Shown here one piece after another: positions 40,977 through 50,730 of a stretch of 64,000 bases of DNA. Below the pieces are notes generated by a model, which did not search any database, was not told the origin of the DNA, and worked only from the letters and a program-made list of their open reading frames with translations. How positions within the stretch are numbered: position 1 is the stretch's first letter; each line of letters starts with the position of its first letter. The stretch lies in assembly GCA_029559475.1 (NCBI GenBank), contig JAKQBN010000061.1, positions 6,020 to 70,019 on the forward strand. The letters are read 5' to 3'. The translations under genes were made by a program, and so were the position numbers. This stretch comes from a bacterium. Its GTDB lineage: Bacteria > UBA4055.

Positions 40977-43232
40977 CTAATCATCATCAGTCGAGGAAAT
41001 TAGGACATCGCGGGACTTGGAACCCTGATGCGGTCCGACGACACCGTCCCTTTCAAGCTGATCAATAAGCTTTCCCGCCCTCGCGTAGCCTACGGACAGA
41101 CCTCTCTGAAGCATCGAAACGGATGCCATCCCGGTTTTTATCACCATACGTTTAGCCTCTGCGTATTTGGGATCTTCAGATGCGGATCCTCCGAATTCAT
41201 CCTCATCGCCACCCATCGCAGCTATCATTGCTGATGACGGTTTTGCCTTGATAGAAATTTTATCGAAATCGTGCGGCTGTTTGGAAATATGATCTACGAC
41301 TTTGTTGATCTCTTTGGTCTCTACAAGCGCGTTCTGGATCCTGACAAGATCTGATTCGCCCGGCGGAATAAGAAGCATATCGCCTTTGCCGAGAAGAGAT
41401 TCCGCGCCTTTACCGTCAAGAATAGTGCGCGAATCGACCTGACTGATCACCCTGAAAGCGATACGGGTCGGGAAATTCGCCTTGATCGATCCTGTAACGA
41501 CTTTAACAGATGGTCTCTGGGTAGCCAGAACAAGATGGATCCCTATCGCCCTTGCCATCTGAGCGAGACGGCAGATCGGATCCTCTACAGCTTTACCGGA
41601 GGTCATCATGAGATCGCCGTATTCATCCATAATACAAACAATGTAAGGCAGCTTTTTAAACGGTTCGCTTGTAAACTCATTCAGCTTCAGCTCGCCGGAT
41701 TCGATCAGCGTGTTATACTCCTCGATATTCCTCGTACCGGACTGATTCAGAAGATCGTATCGTTTCTCCATTTCCGTAACGAGAGCTTCAAGCAGCCTCA
41801 CAGCATCTTCGGGGCTGGTTACAACGGCATCGTCAATGCCGTCTATCTGAAGAAGATGGTGCTTGAGAAGGCCGGAATATACAGATAGCTCGACTTTTTT
41901 CGGATCTATCATGCAGAACTGCACTTCTTCCGGCGTGGCTCTGTAAAGGATCGAAACGATAAGTCCGTTAATGCAGACCGATTTACCTGATCCTGTCGAA
42001 CCTGCTATTAAAAGATGAGGAGTTTTCGCGAGATCGAGAATATAGTTTTCGCCGTTGATCATCTTACCGAGTGCGATCGCGAGTTTCGATTTGTGCTTAG
42101 CGAATTTTTCGGATGAGATAATGGATTTTAAATATACGACCGAAGGATTCGAATTCGGTATCTCCACGCCTATTGTACCTTTACCTGGTATAGGAGCTAC
42201 GATCCTGATGCTTTTCGCCTTTAAGGCCATAGCAAGGTCATCCTCTAAAGAAGTGACCCTCGATACTTTAACTCCCTTCGCAAGTTCAATTTCATACTGA
42301 GTGATCACCGGCCCGGGATTGATCTTCACGACCTTGGCCTCGAGAGAAAATTCTCTGAGTTTCTCTTCTAGCTTTACGCCCGTGTCTCTGAGTATCTGAG
42401 TATCTTCTATAATATTTGCATTGCTTTTAGATTCGTTCAGAAGTTCGATATCCGGCGGAACATATTTATATTTCTTGTCTATCTTAGCCTTATATTCTAC
42501 CGATCTTTCTATGACAGCTTCTTCGATCTTAAAATTATTTCCGTGATCTTTCTTTTCTGCTGATGCTGGGATAACCTGCGCAGGGATTATTTCAGTTTCT
42601 TCACTCTTTTCTTCCGCGGCTTTACTTGCCTCTTCTTCCTTTAACCTCATTTCTTTTTCTAGCTTTCTTTTAGCAAAGTACTTTCTGACAGAATTATAGA
42701 TCCAATACAGAAACCTGAATGTTTTATCGAAAGGATAAATTATGAATCTTACTAGCTGAGTCAGCCTGAAGTTAGATATGAAGAGTACGATTATGAAAAA
42801 AAGTGCTAAAAGTGCGATGATGCTCCCGGAGTAACCGAGATATTCGATCATTTTTCTGCTGAATATAAACCCTAGCAGCCCTAATATATCTCCGTACTCA
42901 TACTGACTTGCGCTGAAAAATTCGCTGTCGGTGCCGTAATTCCAGACCCCGATGGCAGCCGATGCGGTCGAAGCAAGAACTATAAACGCAATAAAATTCT
43001 TTGCGTGCCTGAACGGTGATTCCATTTTTATGAAATGATAGCCTTCGACAAATAAAAATACCGGAATCAGGAAGCTGACTTTATCTCCGAATGTAAGAGA
43101 ATATAAGAACTGCACCATGCCGCTGAATTTGCCGAGAGAATCCTTCGATATCAGACCGAAGAGTATTAAAAGACCGATCGCAATGAATATCACGCCGAAT
43201 ATATCATGAAGCTTTTCCCGAGTTAGTTTCAT
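40977..43232 (-). CDS. ftsK: DNA translocase FtsK/SpoIIIE
   Basis: 751 residues. Four membrane helices cover residues about 12-175 (FIAIGLLILFGL, LIPVFLFVEGY, FIAFIVLAST, SIIALLALFFIIVLFI), followed by a short charged linker. The motor domain has Walker A LLIAGSTGSGKSVCI and Walker B YIVCIMDEYGDLMM; the C-terminal gamma winged helix (VSMLQRGLSVGYARAGKLIDQLERDGVVG) reads orienting sequences on DNA. It segregates chromosome ends at division together with XerCD; a XerC/D-like gene lies at 63131. It is downstream of the MEMO1-like gene with 18 bases spacing, one transcript. Confidence 0.96.
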   Translation of the reverse strand: MKLTREKLHDIFGVIFIAIGLLILFGLISKDSLGKFSGMVQFLYSLTFGDKVSFLIPVFLFVEGYHFIKMESPFRHAKNFIAFIVLASTASAAIGVWNYGTDSEFFSASQYEYGDILGLLGFIFSRKMIEYLGYSGSIIALLALFFIIVLFISNFRLTQLVRFIIYPFDKTFRFLYWIYNSVRKYFAKRKLEKEMRLKEEEASKAAEEKSEETEIIPAQVIPASAEKKDHGNNFKIEEAVIERSVEYKAKIDKKYKYVPPDIELLNESKSNANIIEDTQILRDTGVKLEEKLREFSLEAKVVKINPGPVITQYEIELAKGVKVSRVTSLEDDLAMALKAKSIRIVAPIPGKGTIGVEIPNSNPSVVYLKSIISSEKFAKHKSKLAIALGKMINGENYILDLAKTPHLLIAGSTGSGKSVCINGLIVSILYRATPEEVQFCMIDPKKVELSVYSGLLKHHLLQIDGIDDAVVTSPEDAVRLLEALVTEMEKRYDLLNQSGTRNIEEYNTLIESGELKLNEFTSEPFKKLPYIVCIMDEYGDLMMTSGKAVEDPICRLAQMARAIGIHLVLATQRPSVKVVTGSIKANFPTRIAFRVISQVDSRTILDGKGAESLLGKGDMLLIPPGESDLVRIQNALVETKEINKVVDHISKQPHDFDKISIKAKPSSAMIAAMGGDEDEFGGSASEDPKYAEAKRMVIKTGMASVSMLQRGLSVGYARAGKLIDQLERDGVVGPHQGSKSRDVLISSTDDD

Positions 43233-43250
43233 TTTGCCTCTAAATCTGAA

Positions 43251-44030
43251 TTAATAAAATACTGCCGACAGATAGCCTACAACTCCGGATCTGTCGCCTG
43301 ATATATCGCCTGAATTCCTGTAGTCGAGCACTTCAGATTTTAGTCCCAGGCTGACCGCGCATTTGATTAGCGCTTCTATTCCTGTCATTCCGCAAGCCTC
43401 TCCGTTTTCGATCATCGAAAGATCAAGGCCGTTTATGCCGATGACAATATTGCTGTCGATCTTCCTGCATTTTTCGTACGGATGGTAATGGCTGAGATCG
43501 GAGGATATTATAACAAGATCTTTGCCTTCTTCTATCACTGTATTAAGCACTTCGGAAAGTTTGTCGCTGCTGTAATCTCCGTAAACGAAAACGGAAATGC
43601 TTTCAGCATCAATGTATTTTTTTATGAACGGCAGCTGTATTTCCGCGCTGTGTTCGTAAAGATGCACTTGATCAATAGATGTCAGCATATGTTTTTTTAC
43701 GAGCGAATCTGTCAGTTCCCGGTTTACTTTAAAATTCTTGCCTACGAACTGGTATTCGTCGAAGCCGGCACCGCTCATTCCGGAAAACGCCACTCTGTGA
43801 GAAGGGGCGAAGATCACCGCCGATCTGTATTTATACCCTTCCGCAGCTTTGTATGCGTATGTCGCCGTCAACCCGGAATAATACAGTCCCGCGTGAGGTG
43901 CTATCAGCGCTTTAGGCTTACCGTTTTTTTTCTGCTTTACCTGCGATCCGAAAGCGGACATCATTTCGTCGAGTTCGGCTTCATCTGACGGATAGAACGC
44001 GCCTTCTACTGCCGGATACCGTATTTTCAT
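43251..44030 (-). CDS. MEMO1-family (AmmeMemoRadiSam B) protein
   Basis: 259 residues. Motifs: RYPAVEGAFYPSDE at the start, KALIAPHAGLYYSGLTATYAYK, FAPSHRVAFSGM and ISSDLSHYHPYEKC, with the histidines of the MEMO metal pocket (PHAG, PSHR, SHYH). Related to extradiol dioxygenase-like folds. In bacteria the family sits near radical SAM proteins, but none is adjacent here. RBS GGGAGG. It heads the transcript with ftsK. Confidence 0.92.
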   Translation of the reverse strand: MKIRYPAVEGAFYPSDEAELDEMMSAFGSQVKQKKNGKPKALIAPHAGLYYSGLTATYAYKAAEGYKYRSAVIFAPSHRVAFSGMSGAGFDEYQFVGKNFKVNRELTDSLVKKHMLTSIDQVHLYEHSAEIQLPFIKKYIDAESISVFVYGDYSSDKLSEVLNTVIEEGKDLVIISSDLSHYHPYEKCRKIDSNIVIGINGLDLSMIENGEACGMTGIEALIKCAVSLGLKSEVLDYRNSGDISGDRSGVVGYLSAVFY

Positions 44031-44074
44031 GATGTCCTCCCGATAATTGTTACTGCTTTGTTTAAGCCGAAAGA

Positions 44075-44103
44075 AATATATTAAAGTTTATAATGTTTTA
44101 CAA
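44075..44103 (-). promoter_or_regulatory. Promoter of the MEMO1-ftsK unit
   Basis: Minus strand TTGTAA (44103-44098), 17-base spacer, TATATT (44080-44075). Confidence 0.6.
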
Positions 44104-44147
44104 TCTATAATTTGAAATAATTAATATGCTCGACATAACTTCATCTC

Positions 44148-44234
44148 AAAACGGACCCTGCCTCATCAGTCTGATCGCTTGTATATGGCTGATTTCGAAC
44201 CTGCAGGTAAAGATGTGTAACGGGATCCGTTTTT
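44148..44234 (+). ncRNA. Possible structured RNA, repeat copy B
   Basis: AAAACGGACCC (44148-44158) pairs with GGGATCCGTTTT (44222-44233; one bulged A), closing a 63-base loop that contains the palindrome ACCTGCAGGT. A T-run follows, so the stem could act as a terminator. A competing small hairpin AACGG-GAT-CCGTT uses the same 3' strand. No promoter found before it; it may equally be a repeat with no RNA product. Confidence 0.38.
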
Positions 44235-44562
44235 ATATGAATTATGTTTCGCTGCATAAACCATGGAGGTTATAAGTCGAGTCATATATTTTGAGAAGCA
44301 GGAACGCACCCAAGCGTTGTCTTTTGAACGAGCCATATTTCCGGAGAAAAAATATCAAAGATCGTGCCGATACGTGATTTTTTCAAATTATTTCATAATT
44401 AATGCAGACATTTTTTTGGAGGATATCATGGCGAGTGATATAAATTTCCGATATATGACAAATGTTGTTTTTATTTACCGAAATATTTATTAGATTTTTA
44501 CGGAAAACTCTATTATATTGTAAAGTTTTCAAAATTGAAATAATAAATTAAAGGATAAAAAG

Positions 44563-47127
44563 ATGAAGATCAGGATCGCAATGCTAACGCTGTTATTCGC
44601 CGCGTCACTGTTCGGAGCTATGCTCAGGAACATACCTTTTTCAGTCACTCAGCCGGACGGAACAAAACTCGACTTGTTCAGTTCGGGAGATGAATACTTC
44701 AACAGGCTCCACGACCAAAACGATTACACGATAATACAGGGAGACGACGGCTGGTACTACTACGGGATAAATTCAGGAGATGAAGTAATCCCTTCAAAAC
44801 ACATCCTTGGAAAAATAAACCCTGCTCTTACCGGCATACCTTCAGGCGTAAAGATCTCTGAAAAATTATACAGGCAGAAAGTTGAAACAAAAAGATCGGT
44901 AAAGAACGGTCAGAAAGACGCGCCGACAACGGGGACAATAAACAATCTAGTTATCTTCATTAGATTCTCAGATGAAGGGTCAACGATATTCAACAGACAG
45001 CGCTCATACTACGATGCTTATTTCAACAAATCGGAGGGACCTTCGCTTCAGCACTACTATAAAGAAGTTTCGTATAACAGACTTGAAGTAAACACAATTT
45101 ATTACCCTCACGTAGATGACTTCTCAACTAACCTGTCTTATCAGGACACTCAGCCGAGAGGATATTTCCAGCCATATAATGCAACGACCAATCCTATCGG
45201 CTACCAGAACGACAGTCAGAGCACTACTAGAGAGCATGAACTTCTTGAAAGGGCGGTGAATGCCGTAGCAGCTGAAGTACCGACATCACTCGACATCGAT
45301 GCTGACGGTGACGGAAACGTGGATAACGTAATATTTCTTATAAGCGGCGCACCCGGAGAATGGGCATCTTTACTCTGGCCTCATATGTGGTACCTTTACA
45401 CAAAAAACGTTACAATAAACAGAAAAAGAGTCTGGAACTACAATTTCGATCTAACAGGAACCACGACATATTTTACTGTCGGTGTTATAGCCCATGAATT
45501 CTTTCACACACTCGGTGCACCGGATCTTTATCATTACTACAATGATACCGCACCTGATGCGGTAGGATCCTGGGATGTTATGAACGGCACATCAAATCCG
45601 CCTCAGTACATGGGAGCCTGGATGAAATACAAATACGGCCACTGGATAGATACTCTGCATGTCGCGGATTCACCCGGAACATATACTTTAAATCCGCTTC
45701 ATTCAGAAACGCGCAACATTTACAAGATCCCTTCCCCCGCCTCTTTAAACGAATTCTTTATACTCGAATACAGGAAACAGACCGGTCTTTATGAGCCGGG
45801 ACTTCCCGGAACTGCCAGCGGGATTTTGATCTACAGGATTAATTCAAATTACGACGGTAATGCTGACGGTCCGCCGGATGAAGTTTATTTGTTCAGGCCG
45901 AACGGAACGTTAACTGCGTCAGGACAGCTTTCCAGTGCTATCTTCAGCGCGGAAACCGGAAGAACCGATTTTAACTTTTCCACAAATCCTTACCCGTTCC
46001 TTTCGGACGGTTCCGACGGCGATATCAATATAACCAATATCACTTCGGCTGGCGAGACGATATCGTTCACTATCTCCTTGAACGTACTTCCGCCTAAAAA
46101 CCTTGTGTCTTCTCTCGGTTACGGGAGCGTAGAACTCAACTGGACTGAACCCGATCCTGTTGCGGGAGCATCGGTATCGAAATATTACGTTTACAGGGAC
46201 GGATTACTATTATCGGATGCTGTTACAGAAACTAGATATATTGACAATACCGTAACTGAAAGTTCGACTTATGTTTATTCAGTATCCGCTTATTATACAG
46301 GCGGATCGACAGGCGAATCAATGACCGTTTCTTCAGGATCTGTAACCTACAAAGCTCCTTTCGCAGCGCCCTATTCGACAGATTTCGCAGACGCGGCGGA
46401 CTGGTCTCAGGTATCGGAGAACTGCACTCCGAGATGGGAATCTTCTTCTACATCGAACGCTGGAGGTTCTTCTCCGGAAATGATCGCCGTACTTGAAAAT
46501 TTCAATCCGGCAGTTTCCAGACTACTAACGCCTCCTATCTCGACGACCGGTATAGACACTTTGAGAATATCATTTAAGCATTATTATGATGCCTACGAGG
46601 CCGGCGTTGATTATAAAGTTCAGATAAGTCAGAATAAATACGACTGGACTGACACTCCCTGGTCTTTTTCAGCTTCGGACGCAGACGTTGGACCCGAAAC
46701 GGTCGTTCTTGATATTGTATCTTTCCCCGACCCTGTTTATGTAGCATGGACACTGGACGGCAACCAATGGGCTTACGACGGCTGGTACATTGACGATGTC
46801 AGAGTTTCTGCAAAGAACCCGACATCTGTTAACGATGTCGCTGTTCCAAGTGAAATAAAACTTTACGGGAACTATCCCAATCCTTTCAATCCGGAGACAA
46901 CCATATCGTTCAGCATTCCTGAAAACTCTTACACCGAACTCAAGATCTTTGACATGAAAGGTTCTCTAGTAAGAACTCTTGTTTCAGGACAGCTCAAAGC
47001 CGGGCTTCACAAAATGAAATGGGACGGAAGAGACGATCGCGATAGTCAGCTTTCCAGCGGCGTGTATTACATTTCTCTGAACGTGAAGGGCGAAAGGCTG
47101 ATAAGCAGATCGCTGATGATAAAATAA
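44563..47127 (+). CDS. Secreted M6-family metallopeptidase with sorting tail
   Basis: 854 residues. Signal peptide MKIRIAMLTLLFAASLFGA. The zinc motif is HEFFHTLG (His311, Glu312, His315), with the third ligand near PDLYHYY, in the immune-inhibitor-A (M6) arrangement. A fibronectin type III domain follows (VPPKNLVSSLGYGSVELNWTEPD region), then a jelly-roll domain (SFKHYYDAYEAGVDYK) and the tail LYGNYPNPFNPETTISFSIP. RBS AAAGGA. Degrades extracellular protein; exact substrate is unknown. It starts a run of cargo peptidases. Confidence 0.9.
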   Translation: MKIRIAMLTLLFAASLFGAMLRNIPFSVTQPDGTKLDLFSSGDEYFNRLHDQNDYTIIQGDDGWYYYGINSGDEVIPSKHILGKINPALTGIPSGVKISEKLYRQKVETKRSVKNGQKDAPTTGTINNLVIFIRFSDEGSTIFNRQRSYYDAYFNKSEGPSLQHYYKEVSYNRLEVNTIYYPHVDDFSTNLSYQDTQPRGYFQPYNATTNPIGYQNDSQSTTREHELLERAVNAVAAEVPTSLDIDADGDGNVDNVIFLISGAPGEWASLLWPHMWYLYTKNVTINRKRVWNYNFDLTGTTTYFTVGVIAHEFFHTLGAPDLYHYYNDTAPDAVGSWDVMNGTSNPPQYMGAWMKYKYGHWIDTLHVADSPGTYTLNPLHSETRNIYKIPSPASLNEFFILEYRKQTGLYEPGLPGTASGILIYRINSNYDGNADGPPDEVYLFRPNGTLTASGQLSSAIFSAETGRTDFNFSTNPYPFLSDGSDGDINITNITSAGETISFTISLNVLPPKNLVSSLGYGSVELNWTEPDPVAGASVSKYYVYRDGLLLSDAVTETRYIDNTVTESSTYVYSVSAYYTGGSTGESMTVSSGSVTYKAPFAAPYSTDFADAADWSQVSENCTPRWESSSTSNAGGSSPEMIAVLENFNPAVSRLLTPPISTTGIDTLRISFKHYYDAYEAGVDYKVQISQNKYDWTDTPWSFSASDADVGPETVVLDIVSFPDPVYVAWTLDGNQWAYDGWYIDDVRVSAKNPTSVNDVAVPSEIKLYGNYPNPFNPETTISFSIPENSYTELKIFDMKGSLVRTLVSGQLKAGLHKMKWDGRDDRDSQLSSGVYYISLNVKGERLISRSLMIK

Positions 47128-47146
47128 ATCTATAACGGAGTAACCT

Positions 47147-49918
47147 ATGATCCGCCTCATATTTGCATTGATCCTGATTTTATCACTGACTACGGAATCA
47201 GCTGAACTTGTAAATTTGAATCCTGACCCGAAAGGCGAAAAATGGATCGCCGGAGGGTTTAAAGCACCTGACAACTTCGACAGGTCTAAGCTTGATTTTA
47301 TAGCTCCGCACGCAGTTAAGCACAGAGAACTTCCCTTTCGTGTAGACAATTCTCTTCATAAATATTTCAGACCTATATTCAATCAGGTCGGCGGAAGCTG
47401 TTCGCAGGCGGCGGGAGTCGGATATACCTATACTTATGAAATAGACAGGCTGAGAGACGTTCCTGCCAATTTACCTGAAAACCAGTATCCCACGCATTTT
47501 ACATATAATTTTCTTAACGACGGAAGCGGCGAGAACGGATCGTGGTGGGCTGACGGCTGGGATATTATCAGTTCTTCTGGGATAATGAATATCAAGGATT
47601 ACGGCGGATCGTTCGCGACAGGCGGGAACTCAAGATGGATCTCAGGCATTGCACCGTGGACTAATGGTCAGGTGAACAGGATAGCGTCATACACTTCGAT
47701 CGATGTGGGAACGCCCGAAGGATTGAATGTTCTGAAAGGCTGGCTTTACGATCATAATGAAAATTCCCCGTACGGCGGACTTGCTGTATTCGCGGCAGGA
47801 GCGACCGGATATTCAGAGAAACTTCTTCCCGCAGGAACGTACGAAGCAGGAAAAAAGGTTATAACGAAATGGGGGCCTGAGGTCAATCACGCCATGACCT
47901 ACGTAGGATACGACGACAGCGTCAGATTCGATTATAACGGTGACGGCAGATATACGAACGATGTCGATATTAACCGTGACCATGTAGTTGACATGCATGA
48001 CTGGGAAATCGGCGCGGTGATAGTCGCTAACAGCTGGGGTGATTCGTTCGGCGATTCCGGATTTATATATCAGATGTACAAACTTCTTGCAGATTCGTAT
48101 GAAAACGGCGGAATTTTCTATTCTTTTGTCGATGTAGTTACTCCACAGATCGTAGATCAGCCGCGATGGTCGGTCGAAGTAAAAATGAAACATGAACAGA
48201 GGAACACTTACAGGATAAGTTCAGGTGCTTCGCAGAATATATATTCTTCTTCACCATCAAACACTTACACTTACCCCTTTATGAAAAATCAGGGCGGAAC
48301 ATTTTATCCTCAGGGTATTAAGACCGAAGCGAACAAATATATTGAGTTCGCGATTGACATAACAGGAATAGTCGGGCATATCGATCCTTCAAGGCCGTTC
48401 AGATACTATTTCATGCTAGACGAGAACGATGTTTATAATAAATATGACGGAGAAATAATCGATGTCGCGGTAATTGATAATCTGACAGGGCGAAGATATT
48501 ATAACACATCGGGCAGCACTCCTGTAGTAAATCATGGAAAAACTACCATTTCGGTAATTATAGACGAAAATACATTCGTACCGGAATGTCTGACAGCATA
48601 TGCAGGCGACGGCATTGTAAAGCTGAACTGGTCGGCACCTGAATTAAGATCCACAGAATTCGAGAGTTTCAGCGTTTACCGTGACGGTTCTCTTTTAGAA
48701 TCGGGTCTGACAGAATGTTCATATATCGATCAGGATGTTACAAACGGAAATTTATATACATACAAAGTAGCCGCTGTATTCTCGGGAACTTTTACGGGAG
48801 AAATAATGTCGTTTCAGGTTCAGGCTATGCCGAATGATCCTTCAGCTCTTCCCTATTTTACCGACTTTGAAGAGGGTGCGGACGGATGGACATTTTCAAA
48901 TCTTCTTACTACAGGCTGGCTCATAGGAGACACTTCATTCGGTTCAGAATACTGTGATTATACAGGAAACGACACACAGTTCCTTCTTGCCAATCCGGAC
49001 GGTGCCGGGGACAAAACAGTTGTGATAGATCATGCGGTGTCTCCGTTATTAAATATTAGTTACTACAGCGGTCTGAGCCTCGAATTCGATTATATTCTTA
49101 ATAACGAATCAGACGAATTCTACTTCTGCGATATTTCTGTAATGTATAGAACCGGCCTTGATCAGGAATGGGTGCTTCTGGAACAGCTTTCAGACGCGGA
49201 CAGCTGGACACACAAAGCAATTAATATCCCTGTCGAAGCCTCGGCCTCGAACTGCACTCAGATATCTTTCTTTATCGATAACCATTATCAGTGGTCAATG
49301 GGCGGGGGAGGTATAGACAACGTTCAATTGAACGGAACTATGAACACCATTGCTCCGGTGATAACTGAATTCGCTCCGGAAAATCCTCAGATATCGCTCA
49401 GCACATACGAAAGCGTTCAGTTCTCGGTCACAGCAGAAGATCCTGATACAGGATCTTCCGGACTGCAGTATTTGTGGTACGTCGACGATATATTGGCTCA
49501 GTCGGGGAATTCATCGGGGTTCTTATCAGGATTTGAAAAGGCCGGCAGCTATGAAATAAAGGCTGTTGTTACTGACGGCTACAGTGAAGATTCCATGACC
49601 TGGACCGTAATGCAGACCGGAACTGATGAGAACGTTCCTCTTACCACCGAACTTTATCAGAACTATCCTAATCCGTTCAATCCCGATACTGTGATACGAT
49701 TCGATAATTCAAGAGCTTCATCAGTTAAGCTGGTAATATATAACTGCAGCGGACAGAACGTGAGGACGCTTGTTAAAGGAAATCTCGCAGCCGGTAAATA
49801 TTCTTTTATATGGGACGGAAAGGATTTTAAAGGCGCTTCTCTTTCATCCGGAGTCTATTATTACAGGATAGAAGCTGATTCTTATATAAAAAGCCATAAA
49901 ATGATGCTTTTTAAATGA
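47147..49918 (+). CDS. Secreted C1A (papain-like) cysteine peptidase with sorting tail
   Basis: 923 residues. Signal peptide MIRLIFALILILSLTTESA. The papain triad reads Cys85 (NQVGGSCSQAAGVG), His248 (VNHAMTYVGYDD) and Asn295 (VIVANSWGDSFGDSG). The region DFNGDGRYTNDVDINRDHVVD is a dockerin-like calcium loop pair. Two fibronectin/Ig modules and a jelly-roll domain follow, then the tail LYQNYPNPFNPDTVIRFD. RBS ACGGAG. Its last base overlaps deoC (ATGA). Confidence 0.87.
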   Translation: MIRLIFALILILSLTTESAELVNLNPDPKGEKWIAGGFKAPDNFDRSKLDFIAPHAVKHRELPFRVDNSLHKYFRPIFNQVGGSCSQAAGVGYTYTYEIDRLRDVPANLPENQYPTHFTYNFLNDGSGENGSWWADGWDIISSSGIMNIKDYGGSFATGGNSRWISGIAPWTNGQVNRIASYTSIDVGTPEGLNVLKGWLYDHNENSPYGGLAVFAAGATGYSEKLLPAGTYEAGKKVITKWGPEVNHAMTYVGYDDSVRFDYNGDGRYTNDVDINRDHVVDMHDWEIGAVIVANSWGDSFGDSGFIYQMYKLLADSYENGGIFYSFVDVVTPQIVDQPRWSVEVKMKHEQRNTYRISSGASQNIYSSSPSNTYTYPFMKNQGGTFYPQGIKTEANKYIEFAIDITGIVGHIDPSRPFRYYFMLDENDVYNKYDGEIIDVAVIDNLTGRRYYNTSGSTPVVNHGKTTISVIIDENTFVPECLTAYAGDGIVKLNWSAPELRSTEFESFSVYRDGSLLESGLTECSYIDQDVTNGNLYTYKVAAVFSGTFTGEIMSFQVQAMPNDPSALPYFTDFEEGADGWTFSNLLTTGWLIGDTSFGSEYCDYTGNDTQFLLANPDGAGDKTVVIDHAVSPLLNISYYSGLSLEFDYILNNESDEFYFCDISVMYRTGLDQEWVLLEQLSDADSWTHKAINIPVEASASNCTQISFFIDNHYQWSMGGGGIDNVQLNGTMNTIAPVITEFAPENPQISLSTYESVQFSVTAEDPDTGSSGLQYLWYVDDILAQSGNSSGFLSGFEKAGSYEIKAVVTDGYSEDSMTWTVMQTGTDENVPLTTELYQNYPNPFNPDTVIRFDNSRASSVKLVIYNCSGQNVRTLVKGNLAAGKYSFIWDGKDFKGASLSSGVYYYRIEADSYIKSHKMMLFK

Positions 49919-50559
49919 TAGAACTGAACAGATACATCGAACATACTGTGCTTAAACAAGGAATTACCGAATCCCTCATAAGGGATAATTTCGAGCTTTG
50001 CACCGGATATGGACTTCCTGTCTTCGTTATACCGCCGGCAATGGTAAAATTCGCTTCCTCGTTAAGGTTCGACAAAGCCGTATCTATCTGCACGGTCATT
50101 GGTTTCCCTCTCGGATATAATACGCACAAAACCAAAATGTACGAGATCTCGGACGCCATCGAGAAAGGCGCGGATCATATCGACCTTGTGATCAATAACA
50201 GCATTATTAAAGACGCCGCCTGGGACAGATTTGATGCCGAAATGGCTGAATACAGGAAAGCCTGCAGCGGTAAAATTCTAAAAATAATAGTCGAGACATC
50301 CATTATCACCAGAAACGAGCTTGACAGGATTGCTCAGACCCTTGTGAACAACGGGATCGATTATATTAAAACATCTACCGGAATGGTCGGCGACGGTGCG
50401 AAACTCGACGACATTAAATTCCTTAAAGAATATTACGGAAATAAGATAAAGATCAAAGCTTCAGGCGGAATTAAAACAAAGGAACAAGTATTAGAGTTCA
50501 TCGAAGCCGGAGCTGACAAAATAGGCACATCATCAGCAAAACAGATCCTGGAAAATTAA
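49915..50559 (+). CDS. deoC: Deoxyribose-phosphate aldolase
   Basis: 214 residues; cleaves deoxyribose-5-phosphate to acetaldehyde and glyceraldehyde-3-phosphate. The Schiff-base lysine is Lys152 (DYIKTSTG), with IKASGGIKT as the second conserved lysine block. ADHIDLVINNSI and AETSIITRNE-like positions fit the family. ATG overlaps the stop of the C1A peptidase (ATGA), so translation is coupled although the functions differ. No other nucleoside catabolic genes are near. Confidence 0.94.
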   Translation: MIELNRYIEHTVLKQGITESLIRDNFELCTGYGLPVFVIPPAMVKFASSLRFDKAVSICTVIGFPLGYNTHKTKMYEISDAIEKGADHIDLVINNSIIKDAAWDRFDAEMAEYRKACSGKILKIIVETSIITRNELDRIAQTLVNNGIDYIKTSTGMVGDGAKLDDIKFLKEYYGNKIKIKASGGIKTKEQVLEFIEAGADKIGTSSAKQILEN

Positions 50560-50664
50560 TAATTAGTTCATAGATTTACTTAAGTCTAACATACATCCAT
50601 TTTGAAAGATAAGAATTTATGTGATTTATTTATGCATAACAAACAGGTTCAAAATTCAATACAG

Positions 50665-50693
50665 TTGCGTCTGTAAAAAAAAATCATTATTAT
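50665..50693 (+). promoter_or_regulatory. Promoter of the C10 peptidase
   Basis: TTGCGT (50665-50670), 17-base spacer rich in A, TATTAT (50688-50693), 38 bases before the start. Confidence 0.65.
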
Positions 50694-50730
50694 TACTATT
50701 GTGTTTAATCTTACAAGAGGAAGGTAGAAT

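Larger units (their letters stand above)
44031..44562. other. 532-base gap: promoter, structured repeat, small ORF
   Basis: From left: the MEMO1 promoter (44075-44103, minus), the structured copy B of the dispersed repeat (44148-44234), then AT-rich sequence with a 21-codon ORF (44428-44493; GGAGG before ATG) that I would not call a gene on present evidence, and the leader of the M6 peptidase. Confidence 0.6.

Noticed and set aside
44263-44493. 76-codon ORF in the gap before the M6 peptidase
   Set aside because: Composition is unlike its neighbours, no family match, and it overlaps no RBS for the long form. Only a 21-codon form from 44428 has a good RBS, too short to call.
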